Notes under the pieces: generated by a model
The model's database searches: none
The model's input: only the letters and a program-made list of their open reading frames with translations
Told to the model about the DNA's origin: nothing
Shown here: one piece after another, positions 33,342 to 41,359 of the stretch
Layout: every line of letters starts with the position of its first letter
Position numbering within the stretch: position 1 is the first letter of the stretch
NCBI RefSeq assembly: GCF_001866135.1
Contig: NZ_MODW01000001.1
Span: forward strand, 310,001 to 374,000
Source of the DNA: Microbacterium sp. LCT-H2
GTDB taxonomy: Bacteria; Actinomycetota; Actinomycetes; Actinomycetales; Microbacteriaceae
DNA: 64,000 bases
Reading direction: 5' to 3'
Made by a program: the position numbers and the translations under genes

Positions 33342-34244
33342 ATGATCACACTGCTGTCGGCCCCCAGCAATCTCGGCCTGCGCCCTCCGGAGCCCGGCAG
33401 CGTGCCCGGCTCCGCGAAGGCACCGGAGGCGTTTCGCGAAGCGGGGCTGTTCCGGCGCTTCACCGACCGGGGAGTGAGCGACGGCGGCATCGTCCTCGCC
33501 GGGCGCTACGTGGACGACGACGCCACGCGGCCCGCTGGCCGAGTACGCAACGAGGCCGCATTCGTCGACCACTCCCTCCGTCTGGCTTCGCGTATCGGCG
33601 AGATCCTCGACGAGGGCCGCGCCCCGCTCGTGATCGGCGGCGACTGCGGCATCCTCGTCGGCGCCGGGATCGCCGTGAAGCGCCGTGGAGGCGCGGGCCT
33701 CGTGCACATCGACGGACACACCGACTTCCGCCACCCGGGCAACAGCGACGAGTGCGCGAGCGTGGCCGGCGAAGCGCTGGCGGCCGCGGTCGGCAAGCAT
33801 TGGCCGGCGATCGCCGACATCGACGGACTCGCCCCGTACTTCCCCGCCACCCGCACGGCCCACATCGGGCACCGCGACGACGACGAGGAGCAGGCGGAGG
33901 CCCGCGGCCTCCTCGCGCGCGTCACGCCGGCGGCCGACGTCCTGGCACGAGGGGCCGGCGCGGTCGCGGCTGAGACCGCCGCGTCCGCGGGTGGGCGCTA
34001 CTGGTTGCAGCTCGACGTCGACGTGCTCGATCCGTCGGTGATGCCCGCCGTCGACAGCCCGGACCCGGGCGGACTCGGGGCGGCAGACCTCACCGCCCTC
34101 CTGCGCGCCCTCGCCCCGCAGGCGATCGGGGCGAGCATCACCGTGTTCGATCCGGACCTCGACCCGGACGGTCGCTACGCCCGGCTCCTGACCGAGGTCC
34201 TCGGCGAGGGCCTGCGCGAGCTGGGCAGCGGAGCAGGCGACTGA
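33342..34244 (+). CDS. Arginase/agmatinase family enzyme
   Basis: A 300-residue ureohydrolase. The Mn-binding motifs are present: [20 protein letters not shown] (usual D-A-H-x-D becomes D-G-H-T-D) and [20 protein letters not shown]. Arginase, agmatinase or formiminoglutamase activity cannot be told apart here; the D-G-H variant is common in actinobacterial arginase-like proteins. The ATG is six bases after CAGGAT. It follows the small-multidrug-type gene by 37 bases. Confidence 0.88.
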   Translation: MITLLSAPSNLGLRPPEPGSVPGSAKAPEAFREAGLFRRFTDRGVSDGGIVLAGRYVDDDATRPAGRVRNEAAFVDHSLRLASRIGEILDEGRAPLVIGGDCGILVGAGIAVKRRGGAGLVHIDGHTDFRHPGNSDECASVAGEALAAAVGKHWPAIADIDGLAPYFPATRTAHIGHRDDDEEQAEARGLLARVTPAADVLARGAGAVAAETAASAGGRYWLQLDVDVLDPSVMPAVDSPDPGGLGAADLTALLRALAPQAIGASITVFDPDLDPDGRYARLLTEVLGEGLRELGSGAGD

Positions 34245-34268
34245 CGCGCCCCGCCGCCCGGCCGGCCG

Positions 34269-35561
34269 TCAGTCCTCGACGCCCCGCTCGGCACCCGGAT
34301 CGGTGTGCATCGAGACGCGCACGCGGGCGATGCGGCGGCGATCGATCTCGACCACCTGGATCGTCGCGCCCGGCACCTCGACGGTGTCGCCGACCACGGC
34401 GAGCCGTCCGAGCTGCTCCGTGACGAATCCGGCGATCGTGTCCGAGGAACCGCGCGGCATCGCGAGCCCCGTCGCCTCCTCGAAGTCCTGCAGGTTGAGG
34501 CGCCCGTCCAGTCCGTCGTCGGCGGAGAGGAAGACCTCGGCGTCGTACTCGTCGAAGATCTCGCCGACGACCTCCTCCACGAGGTCCTCCAGGGTCACGA
34601 GACCGTCGGTGCCGCCGTACTCGTCCACGACGACGGCGATGTGGTGTCCCTCGGCCCGCATCCGGGTGAGGGTGGGCAGCACCCCCGCCGTGGACGGGAT
34701 GTAAGGGATGTCGCGGACGAGCCCCTGCAGCGGACGCTCCGGGTCGTCCGCGGCAGCCTCGAAGAGGTCGCGCACATGCACGAAGCCGGTGATGTCGTCG
34801 ATCGACGTCTGCGACACCGGGTACCGGGAGTAGGGCAGCTCGCGCACCTGCTCCACCGCCGCCCCGACCGTGCCAGCCTCGTCGAGCGCCACGACCTCCG
34901 GTCGCGGGCGCATGACCTCGCTCACCTGGCGCCCACGCAGCGAGAGCACGTCGTCGAGGATGCGGCGCTCGTCGTCGGGGAGGCCCTGGTGGGTCGCCAC
35001 GATGTCGCGCACCTCCTCATCGGTGAGCTCGTCGCTCGTCTTGTGCGGGTCGCCGCCGAGCACGCGGACGAGGGCGTTCGTCGAGACCGACAGCAGCCAG
35101 ATCACCGGGCGCATGACGGTCGCGAAGCCGTTCAGGGCCGGTGCCACCGCGTACGCGAACTGCGCGTTGCGCTGGATCGCGAGCCGCTTCGGCACGAGTT
35201 CGCCGAGCACGAGCGACAGGTACGCGATGATGAGCGTCAGCACGATCGTGGCGAGGGTCATCGCGAGCGGAGGCGCGACACCCCAGCCCTCCAGCAGCGG
35301 CGCGACGGACGGCGCGATCGAGGTCGCCCCGTAGGCGGCGGACGCGAAGCCCGCCACGGTCACGCCGATCTGCACCGCAGAGAGGAAGGTGTTGGGGTTA
35401 CGGGCGAGGGCGGCGACCTTCGCTCCGCGACGGCCGCGGACGGCGATCGCGTTGAGCTGGCTCTCGCGCAGCGTGACCAGCGCCATCTCCGTCGCAGCGA
35501 AGACACCGCCGATCAGCACGAAGAGCAGGACGAGGGCGATGTTCCAGAGCAGATCGCCCAT
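34269..35561 (-). CDS. CNNM/CorC-HlyC family transporter
   Basis: A 430-residue protein with a DUF21/CNNM membrane domain (residues ~1-190; [20 protein letters not shown] and [20 protein letters not shown]), paired CBS domains (~205-335; [44 protein letters not shown]) and a CorC_HlyC domain (~345-425). These proteins are linked to Mg2+ or Co2+ handling and membrane integrity. It is 94 bases downstream of terC, with a hairpin between, so both may be read from the Mn2+-switch leader. Confidence 0.9.
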   Translation of the reverse strand: MGDLLWNIALVLLFVLIGGVFAATEMALVTLRESQLNAIAVRGRRGAKVAALARNPNTFLSAVQIGVTVAGFASAAYGATSIAPSVAPLLEGWGVAPPLAMTLATIVLTLIIAYLSLVLGELVPKRLAIQRNAQFAYAVAPALNGFATVMRPVIWLLSVSTNALVRVLGGDPHKTSDELTDEEVRDIVATHQGLPDDERRILDDVLSLRGRQVSEVMRPRPEVVALDEAGTVGAAVEQVRELPYSRYPVSQTSIDDITGFVHVRDLFEAAADDPERPLQGLVRDIPYIPSTAGVLPTLTRMRAEGHHIAVVVDEYGGTDGLVTLEDLVEEVVGEIFDEYDAEVFLSADDGLDGRLNLQDFEEATGLAMPRGSSDTIAGFVTEQLGRLAVVGDTVEVPGATIQVVEIDRRRIARVRVSMHTDPGAERGVED

Positions 35562-35589
35562 CAGCGGGCGACCTCCTCGGTGGCGGGGT

Positions 35590-35615
35590 GAGCACCCGGG
35601 ATGAACCGGGTGCTC
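35590..35615 (-). terminator. Hairpin after terC
   Basis: Perfect 10-bp inverted repeat GAGCACCCGG/CCGGGTGCTC (35590-35599 with 35606-35615) with a six-base loop, 40 bases after the terC stop and 28 bases before the CorC-like start. No U-tract, so it may reduce rather than stop read-through. Confidence 0.55.
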
Positions 35616-35655
35616 GTACTGTCAGAGTCCGAAGAGTCAGAACAGCGCTGCGCGC

Positions 35656-36675
35656 TCAAGAGTGCTCCTTGTCGATGGTGGGGGTGGAATCGGTCGGGGA
35701 AGAGACGGAGTTGCGGTGCCGGCGCGTCTTCATCAAGCTCGCGACGGTGGCGACCGCGATGGTCGCGGCGATGAAGAGCAGCGAGAACCAGATCGGAATC
35801 TCGGGCGCCCACAGCATCGGCTCGCCGCCGTTGATGAACGGCACCTCGTTGACGTGCAGGGCGTGCAGGACGAGCTTCACACCGATGAACGCGAGGATGA
35901 CGGCGAGGCCCTGAGCCAGGTAGACCAGGCGCTCGAGCAGTCCGCCGATGAGGAAGTACAGCTGACGCAGCCCCATCAGGGCAAACGCGTTCGCGGTGAA
36001 CACGATGTACGCCTGGTCGGTGAGGCCGTAGATGGCGGGGATCGAGTCGACCGCGAAGACGAGGTCGATGAAGCCGATCGCGATGATCGTCAGCAGCATC
36101 GGCGTGACGTAGCGCTTGCCCTTCTGGACGACCGTGAGCTTGTCGCCGTTGTACTCCTCGCTGACGGGGAGGTGCCGACGGACGAAGGTCATGAAGCGGC
36201 CGTTCGCGGGGTTGCTCTCATGATTGCTGAAGGCCTGCCGGTACGCGAGGAAGAGCAGCAGCGCGCCGAAGACGTAGAAGATCCAGGAGAAGTTCTCGAT
36301 GAGGGTCGCACCGACGGCGATGAAGATGCCGCGGAGGATCAGCGCGATCACGATGCCGATCATCAGCACCTTCTGCTGATAGATCTTCGGCACCGCGAAG
36401 CCCGTCATCACGATGAGGAACACGAAGAGGTTGTCGATCGACAGCGCCTTCTCGGTGAGGTAGCCGGCGAAGTACTCGCCGCCGTAGGTCCAGCCGGACA
36501 CCATGCCGATGCCCACGCCGAAGAGCAGCGCGAGGCTGATGTAGAAGATCGACCAGCGCGCGGACTCGCCGATGCTCGGCTCGTGCGGCTTGCGGACGTG
36601 CGCGAAGAACTCGTACACGAAGAACGCGATGGTGACCGCGATCGTGATGACCCAGATCAAGGGGGTGATTTCCAA
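35656..36675 (-). CDS. TerC family membrane protein (Mn2+ exporter type)
   Basis: A 339-residue integral membrane protein with about nine helices. Diagnostic stretches are YLTEKALSIDNLFVFLIVMT and TIIAIGFIDLVFAVDSIPAI, which hold the paired Asp residues of the TerC/Alx family. TerC/Alx proteins under yybP-ykoY control export Mn2+. The start is TTG at 36673-36675 (LEITPLIW), six bases after GGAG; the upstream frame to 36,825 is leader RNA, not protein. A manganese-sensing RNA element lies upstream. Confidence 0.9.
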   Translation of the reverse strand: MEITPLIWVITIAVTIAFFVYEFFAHVRKPHEPSIGESARWSIFYISLALLFGVGIGMVSGWTYGGEYFAGYLTEKALSIDNLFVFLIVMTGFAVPKIYQQKVLMIGIVIALILRGIFIAVGATLIENFSWIFYVFGALLLFLAYRQAFSNHESNPANGRFMTFVRRHLPVSEEYNGDKLTVVQKGKRYVTPMLLTIIAIGFIDLVFAVDSIPAIYGLTDQAYIVFTANAFALMGLRQLYFLIGGLLERLVYLAQGLAVILAFIGVKLVLHALHVNEVPFINGGEPMLWAPEIPIWFSLLFIAATIAVATVASLMKTRRHRNSVSSPTDSTPTIDKEHS

Positions 36676-36705
36676 CGGGTACTCCAGACTCGGGCGTGAC
36701 GGAAC

Positions 36706-36803
36706 AGCGCCAAAGTCTTCCCCATCCCGAGCGGGACCGGTAGGCCGGGATGCAGACGCATCCGTAATGACGACCCGACCGTGTCGGAGTACTCCCCTTG
36801 GAT
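36706..36803 (-). promoter_or_regulatory. yybP-ykoY manganese riboswitch
   Basis: Reading the minus strand from 36,803: CCAAGGGGAGTACTCC (36801-36786), then CGTCATTACG (36772-36763), a CCGGC stretch, and GGGGAAGACTTTGG (36723-36710) that pairs back to the opening CCAAGG. The GGGGAGUA, CGUCA and GA(A)GAC(U)UUGG elements in this order are the conserved core of the yybP-ykoY Mn2+ riboswitch. It ends 30 bases before the terC start codon, so translation control is likely. The family of the gene behind it agrees. Confidence 0.8.
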
Positions 36804-36865
36804 AATCCAGGGTACGAGACGGCACCCAAGCGATTCTGTGGATCTGCCGAGAACGCCCCTAGACT

Positions 36866-37029
36866 GGACGCGGCGACCGCCGGGGCGTGACGACCCCCGG
36901 CCTCCGGGCAGGCGGTCCCCGCGCGTCCGGCGTACCGACGAGAGGCCGGCTTCTCACCGGCGAAGGTGTGGTGGCACCGCGATCTGGCCCCCGCCCACAC
37001 CTCCAGGGCTCCCACAACCTGGAGGAGAA
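36866..37029 (+). promoter_or_regulatory. Translational T-box leader of aspS
   Basis: The T-box core GGTGGCACCGCG is at 36970-36981. A short stem I is closed by GGACGCG (36866-36872) and CGCGTCC, with GACCGCC/GGCGGTC inside and a loop holding two GAC (Asp) codons at 36889-36894. AGGTGTGG before the core pairs with CCACACCT to make the antisequestrator. The alternative is CCTCCAGG (37000-37007) with CCTGGAGG (37018-37025), which hides the ribosome site GGAGGAG of aspS. This is the translation-level T-box layout of actinobacteria. A TAGACT -10 lies at 36860-36865. Confidence 0.85.
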
Positions 37030-38331
37030 ATGAGATCACCCGACCCCGCCCGCACTCTCGCCGCGGAGCTCGTGCACATCGTCTCCGGCCGCCGCGTCAC
37101 GCTGCTCGGCCACGTCCATCGGCGGAGGGAGCTCGCCACCGTCGCGTTCCTGATCGTCCGCGACCGCTCCGGACTCGCGCAGGTCGTGGTCCGTCCCGCC
37201 GAGCATCCAGCGGACGGCCTCCCTCCGGAGGAGACCGTGGTCCGCGTGACGGGGACCATCACCGCGAACCCGCAGGCCCCCGGCGGCGTCGAGATCGTCG
37301 ACCCGCAGATCGAGAGCCTGTCGGAGCCGGCCGCACCGCCGGTCGTGGAGCTGTGGCGCCCGACGCTCGAGACGAGCCTGCCGACACTGCTCGACCACGC
37401 GGCGGTGACCTGGCGCCACCCCGCACGCCGCGCGACCTGGCAGATCGCCGCGGCGAGCGTGCGCGCGTTCCGCCGGGTCCTCGACACCGCGGACTTCACC
37501 GAGGTGCAGACCCCGAAGATCGTCGACACCGTGACCGAGTCGGGCGCGAACGTGTTCCCCGTCGACTACTTCGGCAGGACCGGGTACCTCGCGCAGAGCC
37601 CGCAGTTCTACAAGCAGCAGCTGGTCGGCGTGTTCGAACGCGTCTACGAGGTGGGGCCCGTCTTCCGCGCCGAGCCGCACGACACCGTGCGGCATCTGTC
37701 GGAGTACGTGTCGCTGGACGTCGAGCTCGGGTTCATCCGCGACCACCGCGACGTCCTGAGCCTTCTCGGCGACGTGCTGCGCGGCATGCTCGGCGGCATA
37801 CGCACCGACGCGGCGGACGAGCTCGCACTGCTCGACGTGACGCTCCCCGACATCCCCGAGGACATCCCCGTCGTGCACTTCCGCGACGCGCTGCGCCGGG
37901 TCGGTGCTCCGGCCGACGAGCCGGACCTCTCCCCGGCGCACGAGCGCGCGCTCGGGGCGTGGGCGAAGGAGGAGTTCGGCAGCGACGTGCTGGCCGTCGA
38001 GGGCTACCCGCTGCGCAAACGCCCGTTCTACACGCATCCGCAGCCCGACGACGCGGAGGGGAGCAACAGCTTCGACCTCCTGTTCCGCGGTCTGGAGCTC
38101 GTGACCGGCGGACAGCGGCTGCATCGGCACAGCGAGGTCGTCGCCGCGATCGAGGCGCGAGGAGAATCGCCCTCGGCGTACGCGGGCTACCTGGAGGCGT
38201 TCGCGCACGGGATGCCTCCGCACGGCGGCTTCGCCATCGGACTGGAGCGCTGGGTGGGCCGCCTGGTCGAGGCGGCCAATGTCCGCGAGGTGACGCTGTT
38301 CCCCCGCGACGTCCATCGCCTCACGCCGTAG
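37030..38331 (+). CDS. aspS: Aspartyl-tRNA synthetase, archaeal-type (aspartate--tRNA(Asp/Asn))
   Basis: A 433-residue class II synthetase: an N-terminal OB fold that binds the anticodon (VTLLGHVHRRRELATVAFLI), then the catalytic core with FTEVQTPKIV (motif 1 area), VFRAEPHDTVRHLSEYVSLD (motif 2) and GGFAIGLERWVGRL (motif 3). It lacks the GAD domain of the usual ~590-residue bacterial AspRS, so it is the short archaeal type, often non-discriminating and able to charge tRNA-Asn for GatCAB. The T-box leader with GAC codons supports aspartate charging. It may be a second AspRS of the cell; the main one is not in this window. Confidence 0.85.
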   Translation: MRSPDPARTLAAELVHIVSGRRVTLLGHVHRRRELATVAFLIVRDRSGLAQVVVRPAEHPADGLPPEETVVRVTGTITANPQAPGGVEIVDPQIESLSEPAAPPVVELWRPTLETSLPTLLDHAAVTWRHPARRATWQIAAASVRAFRRVLDTADFTEVQTPKIVDTVTESGANVFPVDYFGRTGYLAQSPQFYKQQLVGVFERVYEVGPVFRAEPHDTVRHLSEYVSLDVELGFIRDHRDVLSLLGDVLRGMLGGIRTDAADELALLDVTLPDIPEDIPVVHFRDALRRVGAPADEPDLSPAHERALGAWAKEEFGSDVLAVEGYPLRKRPFYTHPQPDDAEGSNSFDLLFRGLELVTGGQRLHRHSEVVAAIEARGESPSAYAGYLEAFAHGMPPHGGFAIGLERWVGRLVEAANVREVTLFPRDVHRLTP

Positions 38332-38341
38332 CCCGGACGCG

Positions 38342-38374
38342 ACGAGGGCGACCGCGGTGTGCGGTCGCCCTCGT
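38342..38374. terminator. Bidirectional terminator-like hairpin
   Basis: Perfect 14-bp inverted repeat (38342-38355 with 38361-38374; ACGAGGGCGACCGC and its complement) with a five-base loop between the convergent stops of aspS and the GntR gene. No long T-run follows in either direction. Confidence 0.7.
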
Positions 38375-38388
38375 TCGTCAGCCGTCGA

Positions 38389-39093
38389 TCACTCCGAGAT
38401 CTCGGCCAGTCCCGACTGCTCGGCCCGATCGATGATCGCCGGGAGCGTCTCATCGAAGAAGCTCACCAGCACGGCACGGGTCTTGACCGCGTCGCGCTCC
38501 GACGTCGCCTCGCGGATCGCACCGACGAACTCCTCGACGGCGGACCAGTCCACGGCGTCCTTCGCGTGCTGGGTGAACCGACGGATCTGCGGGCCGAGGC
38601 GCTCGATGGAGTTGGCGCGCGTGGCGTTGCCCTCGATCCGGGCGAAACCCGTCGCCGCGCTGCGGAGCGCCGCGCCGAACGCGATGATGTCCCGCGCCTG
38701 CACCGACGCCGCCATGTCGTCGGCCAGCTCGACGAGGTAGGCCACATCGTCGTCCTGGATCACCGGCATGACGTGACGGACCGAGCCGATCCAGATGTCG
38801 CCGAACAGGTCGACGGCGTTGCGCACCCGCTCCAGATCGATCGGGGCCACGCGGGTGTAGCGGTTGCGCTGCATCTCGACGAGGCCGTTGTCGGCCAGGC
38901 GGTCGAGGGCATGACGGATCGGCGTCTTCGAGGTGCCGAGGCGTTCGGCGAGCTCGTAGTCGCGCAGGCGCTCGCCGGGCTGGAGTTCGCCGCTGATGAT
39001 CGCATCCTGCAGGCGCACGAAAGCCTCGTCGCTCATCGACCGGCGTTCGAGGGGGCCGCCAGAGAGTGTCACACTGCCTCCAGTGGGGGTCAT
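38389..39093 (-). CDS. GntR-family transcriptional regulator (FCD type)
   Basis: A 234-residue regulator. The N-terminal winged helix reads AIISGELQPGERLRDYELAE then RLGTSKTPIRHALDRLADNG, the usual GntR half; the rest is an all-helical ligand domain of FadR/FCD shape. Effector unknown. The ATG at 39091-39093 is used; upstream are TTGGGA and TAGAAC with a 16-base gap as a possible promoter. It is convergent with aspS and in the same direction as the following oxidoreductase. Confidence 0.82.
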   Translation of the reverse strand: MTPTGGSVTLSGGPLERRSMSDEAFVRLQDAIISGELQPGERLRDYELAERLGTSKTPIRHALDRLADNGLVEMQRNRYTRVAPIDLERVRNAVDLFGDIWIGSVRHVMPVIQDDDVAYLVELADDMAASVQARDIIAFGAALRSAATGFARIEGNATRANSIERLGPQIRRFTQHAKDAVDWSAVEEFVGAIREATSERDAVKTRAVLVSFFDETLPAIIDRAEQSGLAEISE

Positions 39094-39156
39094 GGAGAGT
39101 GAAGTTCTACGTCTCAAGCAATATATCCCAAAAGCGCTGGCGGCCCGCTCCGTACG

Positions 39157-40179
39157 TCAGGCGGAGGGCGTGACGCGCACGAGCATCTTCCCCGTGTTGG
39201 CTCCGCGCATCATGTCGAGGAACGCGTCGACCGTGTTCTCGATACCGTCGACGATGGTCTCGTCGTAGGCGATCCGCCCTTCCGCGAACCAGCGGGTCAT
39301 CTTCTCGCTGAACTCCGGCGACAGGTGCAGGTACGAGGCCAGCGTGAAGCCCTGGAGCCGGAGCCCGCGCGTGATGATGTTCGCCATGTTGTCGGGCCCG
39401 GGCACGCGCTCGGTGGTGTTGTAGCTCGTGATGGCGCCGCACAGCGCGATCCGGCCACCGTCGTTCATAACGTCGAGCGCGGCTTCGAGGTGGTCGCCGC
39501 CGACGTTGTCGAAGAACACGTCCACGCCCTCGGGCGCGAGGGCGGCGAGCTGCTCGCGCACCGGGCCGTCCTTGTAGTTGAACGCCGCGTCGTAGCCGTA
39601 CTTCTCGGTCAGCAGGGCGACCTTCTCAGGCGAGCCCGCCGAGCCGATGACGCGGCCCGCGCCGAGGAGCTTGGCGATCTGACCGACAGCCGTGCCGACG
39701 GCACCGGCGGCGCCGGAGACGAAGACGGTGTCGCCCGGGGCGAGTCCGGCGATCGCGGTGAGACCGACGTAGGCGGTGAGGCCGGTCATGCCGAGGATGT
39801 GCAGGCGCAGCGACAGCGGCATACCCGGCACCTCCGGCACGGCCCGGAAGGTCGACGCGTCCGCCTGCACGACATCGCTCCAGCCGTGCTGGTGCAGCAC
39901 GACGGTGCCGACGGGGAGGTCGTCCGCCGCAGAAGCGACGACCCGGCCGATGGCGCCACCCGCGATGACCTCGTCGAGGGCGTAGGGGGCGACGTAGCTG
40001 CGGACGTCGTTCATCCGCCCGCGCATGTAGGGGTCGACGGAGACGAACTCGTTCGCCACGCGCACCTCCCCCGGCGCCGGATCGCTCAACTCGACCTCGA
40101 CGGTGCGGAAGTCGTCGTGGGTCGGCCACCCCTCGGGGCGGCGGGCGAGCTGGATCTGGGTGCTGATGGCGTGGGACAT
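39157..40179 (-). CDS. NADP-dependent oxidoreductase (medium-chain, CurA-like)
   Basis: A 340-residue zinc-free MDR enzyme of the leukotriene-B4 dehydrogenase/CurA group, which reduces enone double bonds with NADPH. The nucleotide loop is VSGAAGAVGTAVGQIAKLLG, with FFDNVGGDHLEAALDVMNDG and GRIALCGAITSYNTTERVPG as family marks. A GGAGAG box lies before the ATG. It is the second gene of a likely operon starting with the DUF1304 gene 38 bases upstream, both divergent from the TetR gene. Confidence 0.92.
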   Translation of the reverse strand: MSHAISTQIQLARRPEGWPTHDDFRTVEVELSDPAPGEVRVANEFVSVDPYMRGRMNDVRSYVAPYALDEVIAGGAIGRVVASAADDLPVGTVVLHQHGWSDVVQADASTFRAVPEVPGMPLSLRLHILGMTGLTAYVGLTAIAGLAPGDTVFVSGAAGAVGTAVGQIAKLLGAGRVIGSAGSPEKVALLTEKYGYDAAFNYKDGPVREQLAALAPEGVDVFFDNVGGDHLEAALDVMNDGGRIALCGAITSYNTTERVPGPDNMANIITRGLRLQGFTLASYLHLSPEFSEKMTRWFAEGRIAYDETIVDGIENTVDAFLDMMRGANTGKMLVRVTPSA

Positions 40180-40217
40180 TTCTCTCCTTCGTGAGGATCT
40201 GGGGGGTGCTGCCTGAC

Positions 40218-40607
40218 TCAGACGAGGAGGCCGATGGCGAGCGCGATGACGCCGAGCGCCGGGATGACTCCCTGCTTCAGGGCGGCGGACGCCTTGTCGG
40301 GGCTCGACAGCAGCAGCACGAGGCTCGCGGCGACCATCGATCCGGCGCCGGTGAAGACGAGGGTCGCGCCGACGGCCGTCGCTCCCGTGGCGAAGACGAC
40401 GATGCCGAGGAGCACGGCGATCGCGAGGAACAGGTTGTAGAAGCCCTGGTTGAAGGCGAGCTCCCTCTGTCGTGCGGCCTCCTCCGCCGTGCCGGTGCCG
40501 AACGTGCGGCGAGCGCGCGCGCTGGTCCAGGCGAACGACTCCAGCCAGAAGATGTAGACGTGCACGAGCGCCGCGACGCCGGTGAGCACAAGTCCTGCGA
40601 TGACCAT
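40218..40607 (-). CDS. DUF1304 family membrane protein
   Basis: A 129-residue membrane protein with four helices: GLVLTGVAALVHVYIFWLES with the family's H-x-x-I-F-x-x-E motif, ELAFNQGFYNLFLAIAVLLG with the N-Q-G-x-Y-N motif, then two Ala/Gly/Leu-rich helices. Function unknown. It is the first gene of a pair with the NADP-dependent oxidoreductase and is probably repressed by the divergent TetR protein. Confidence 0.9.
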   Translation of the reverse strand: MVIAGLVLTGVAALVHVYIFWLESFAWTSARARRTFGTGTAEEAARQRELAFNQGFYNLFLAIAVLLGIVVFATGATAVGATLVFTGAGSMVAASLVLLLSSPDKASAALKQGVIPALGVIALAIGLLV

Positions 40608-40643
40608 GGCGGTCCCCCTTCGACGCGGCGCGGCCGCGCATTC

Positions 40644-40659
40644 TGTATCGGTCGTTACA
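40644..40659. promoter_or_regulatory. TetR-type operator
   Basis: TGTATCGGTCGTTACA is a 16-bp imperfect palindrome (TGTA-CG--CG-TACA symmetric) in the 98-base gap between the TetR gene and the divergent DUF1304 gene. Size and symmetry fit TetR/AcrR operators. It lies next to AT-rich TATATACT, which can serve as a -10 for the TetR gene. Confidence 0.6.
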
Positions 40660-40705
40660 ATATATACTGGATCAAGCGATTCACAAAAGAGCAGGAGCAG
40701 GGCGG

Positions 40706-41299
40706 ATGGGGCGCACACAGACCTTCGACACCGCAGAGGTGGTCCGCGCGGCACGTGGCGTGTTCTGGGCGCGCGGCTTCGAGAGCGCGCCCTTGCCGGA
40801 GCTCGAGCGCGCGACGGGCCTCAGCCGCTCCAGCATCTATCACGCTTTCGGTTCCAAGCGAGGACTCTTCGACGCCGCCGTCGAGAGCTATCTGGACGAG
40901 GTCATCCGCCCGCGCCTCGCCCCGCTGACGGGCGAGGTCGTGGCACCGGAGGCCCTGAGGACCTATCTCGGCGGACTGCGTGCGGCCCTGCTGACGACAG
41001 GCAGCCTTCCGGCAACGAGCGGCTGCCTGCTGGTCAACACCGCTGCCGCTCCCATCGGCACCGACGACGCGGTCGCCCGGGTCGTGGCTTCCTATCGCGC
41101 GGAGCTCCGTGAGGCGTTCGCCCGCGGCATCGTAGCCGCTCTCCCCGAGCTCGCGGGAACGGAGGTCGACACCCTGGCGGACGCCTGTACGGGGCTCGTG
41201 GTCTCCGCCTTCGCCCTCGTGCGCGTGGCCCCCGACGCGGCGGCGAGCGCGATCGATGCGGCGCTCGCCCTCCTCGCCGACCGGCGACGCCGCGACTGA
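40706..41299 (+). CDS. TetR/AcrR-family regulator
   Basis: A 197-residue repressor with an N-terminal HTH: FDTAEVVRAARGVFWARGFE, then LERATGLSRSSIYHAFGSKR (recognition helix) and GLFDAAVESY. The C-terminal helices match the TetR_C ligand domain group. It probably represses the divergent DUF1304-oxidoreductase pair through the palindrome at 40644-40659 and itself. Inducer unknown. A GGAGCAGGG box precedes the ATG. Confidence 0.9.
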   Translation: MGRTQTFDTAEVVRAARGVFWARGFESAPLPELERATGLSRSSIYHAFGSKRGLFDAAVESYLDEVIRPRLAPLTGEVVAPEALRTYLGGLRAALLTTGSLPATSGCLLVNTAAAPIGTDDAVARVVASYRAELREAFARGIVAALPELAGTEVDTLADACTGLVVSAFALVRVAPDAAASAIDAALALLADRRRRD

Positions 41300-41317
41300 G
41301 CGCCGCCCGAAAACGGA

Positions 41318-41349
41318 GAACGCCCGGGAGGAGATCCTCCCGGGCGTTC
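41318..41349. terminator. Bidirectional terminator-like hairpin
   Basis: A 15-bp perfect inverted repeat (41318-41332 with 41335-41349; GAACGCCCGGGAGGA and its complement), effectively a 14-bp stem with a short loop, between the convergent TetR and alcohol dehydrogenase genes. Confidence 0.75.
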
Positions 41350-41359
41350 GAGGCCGACG

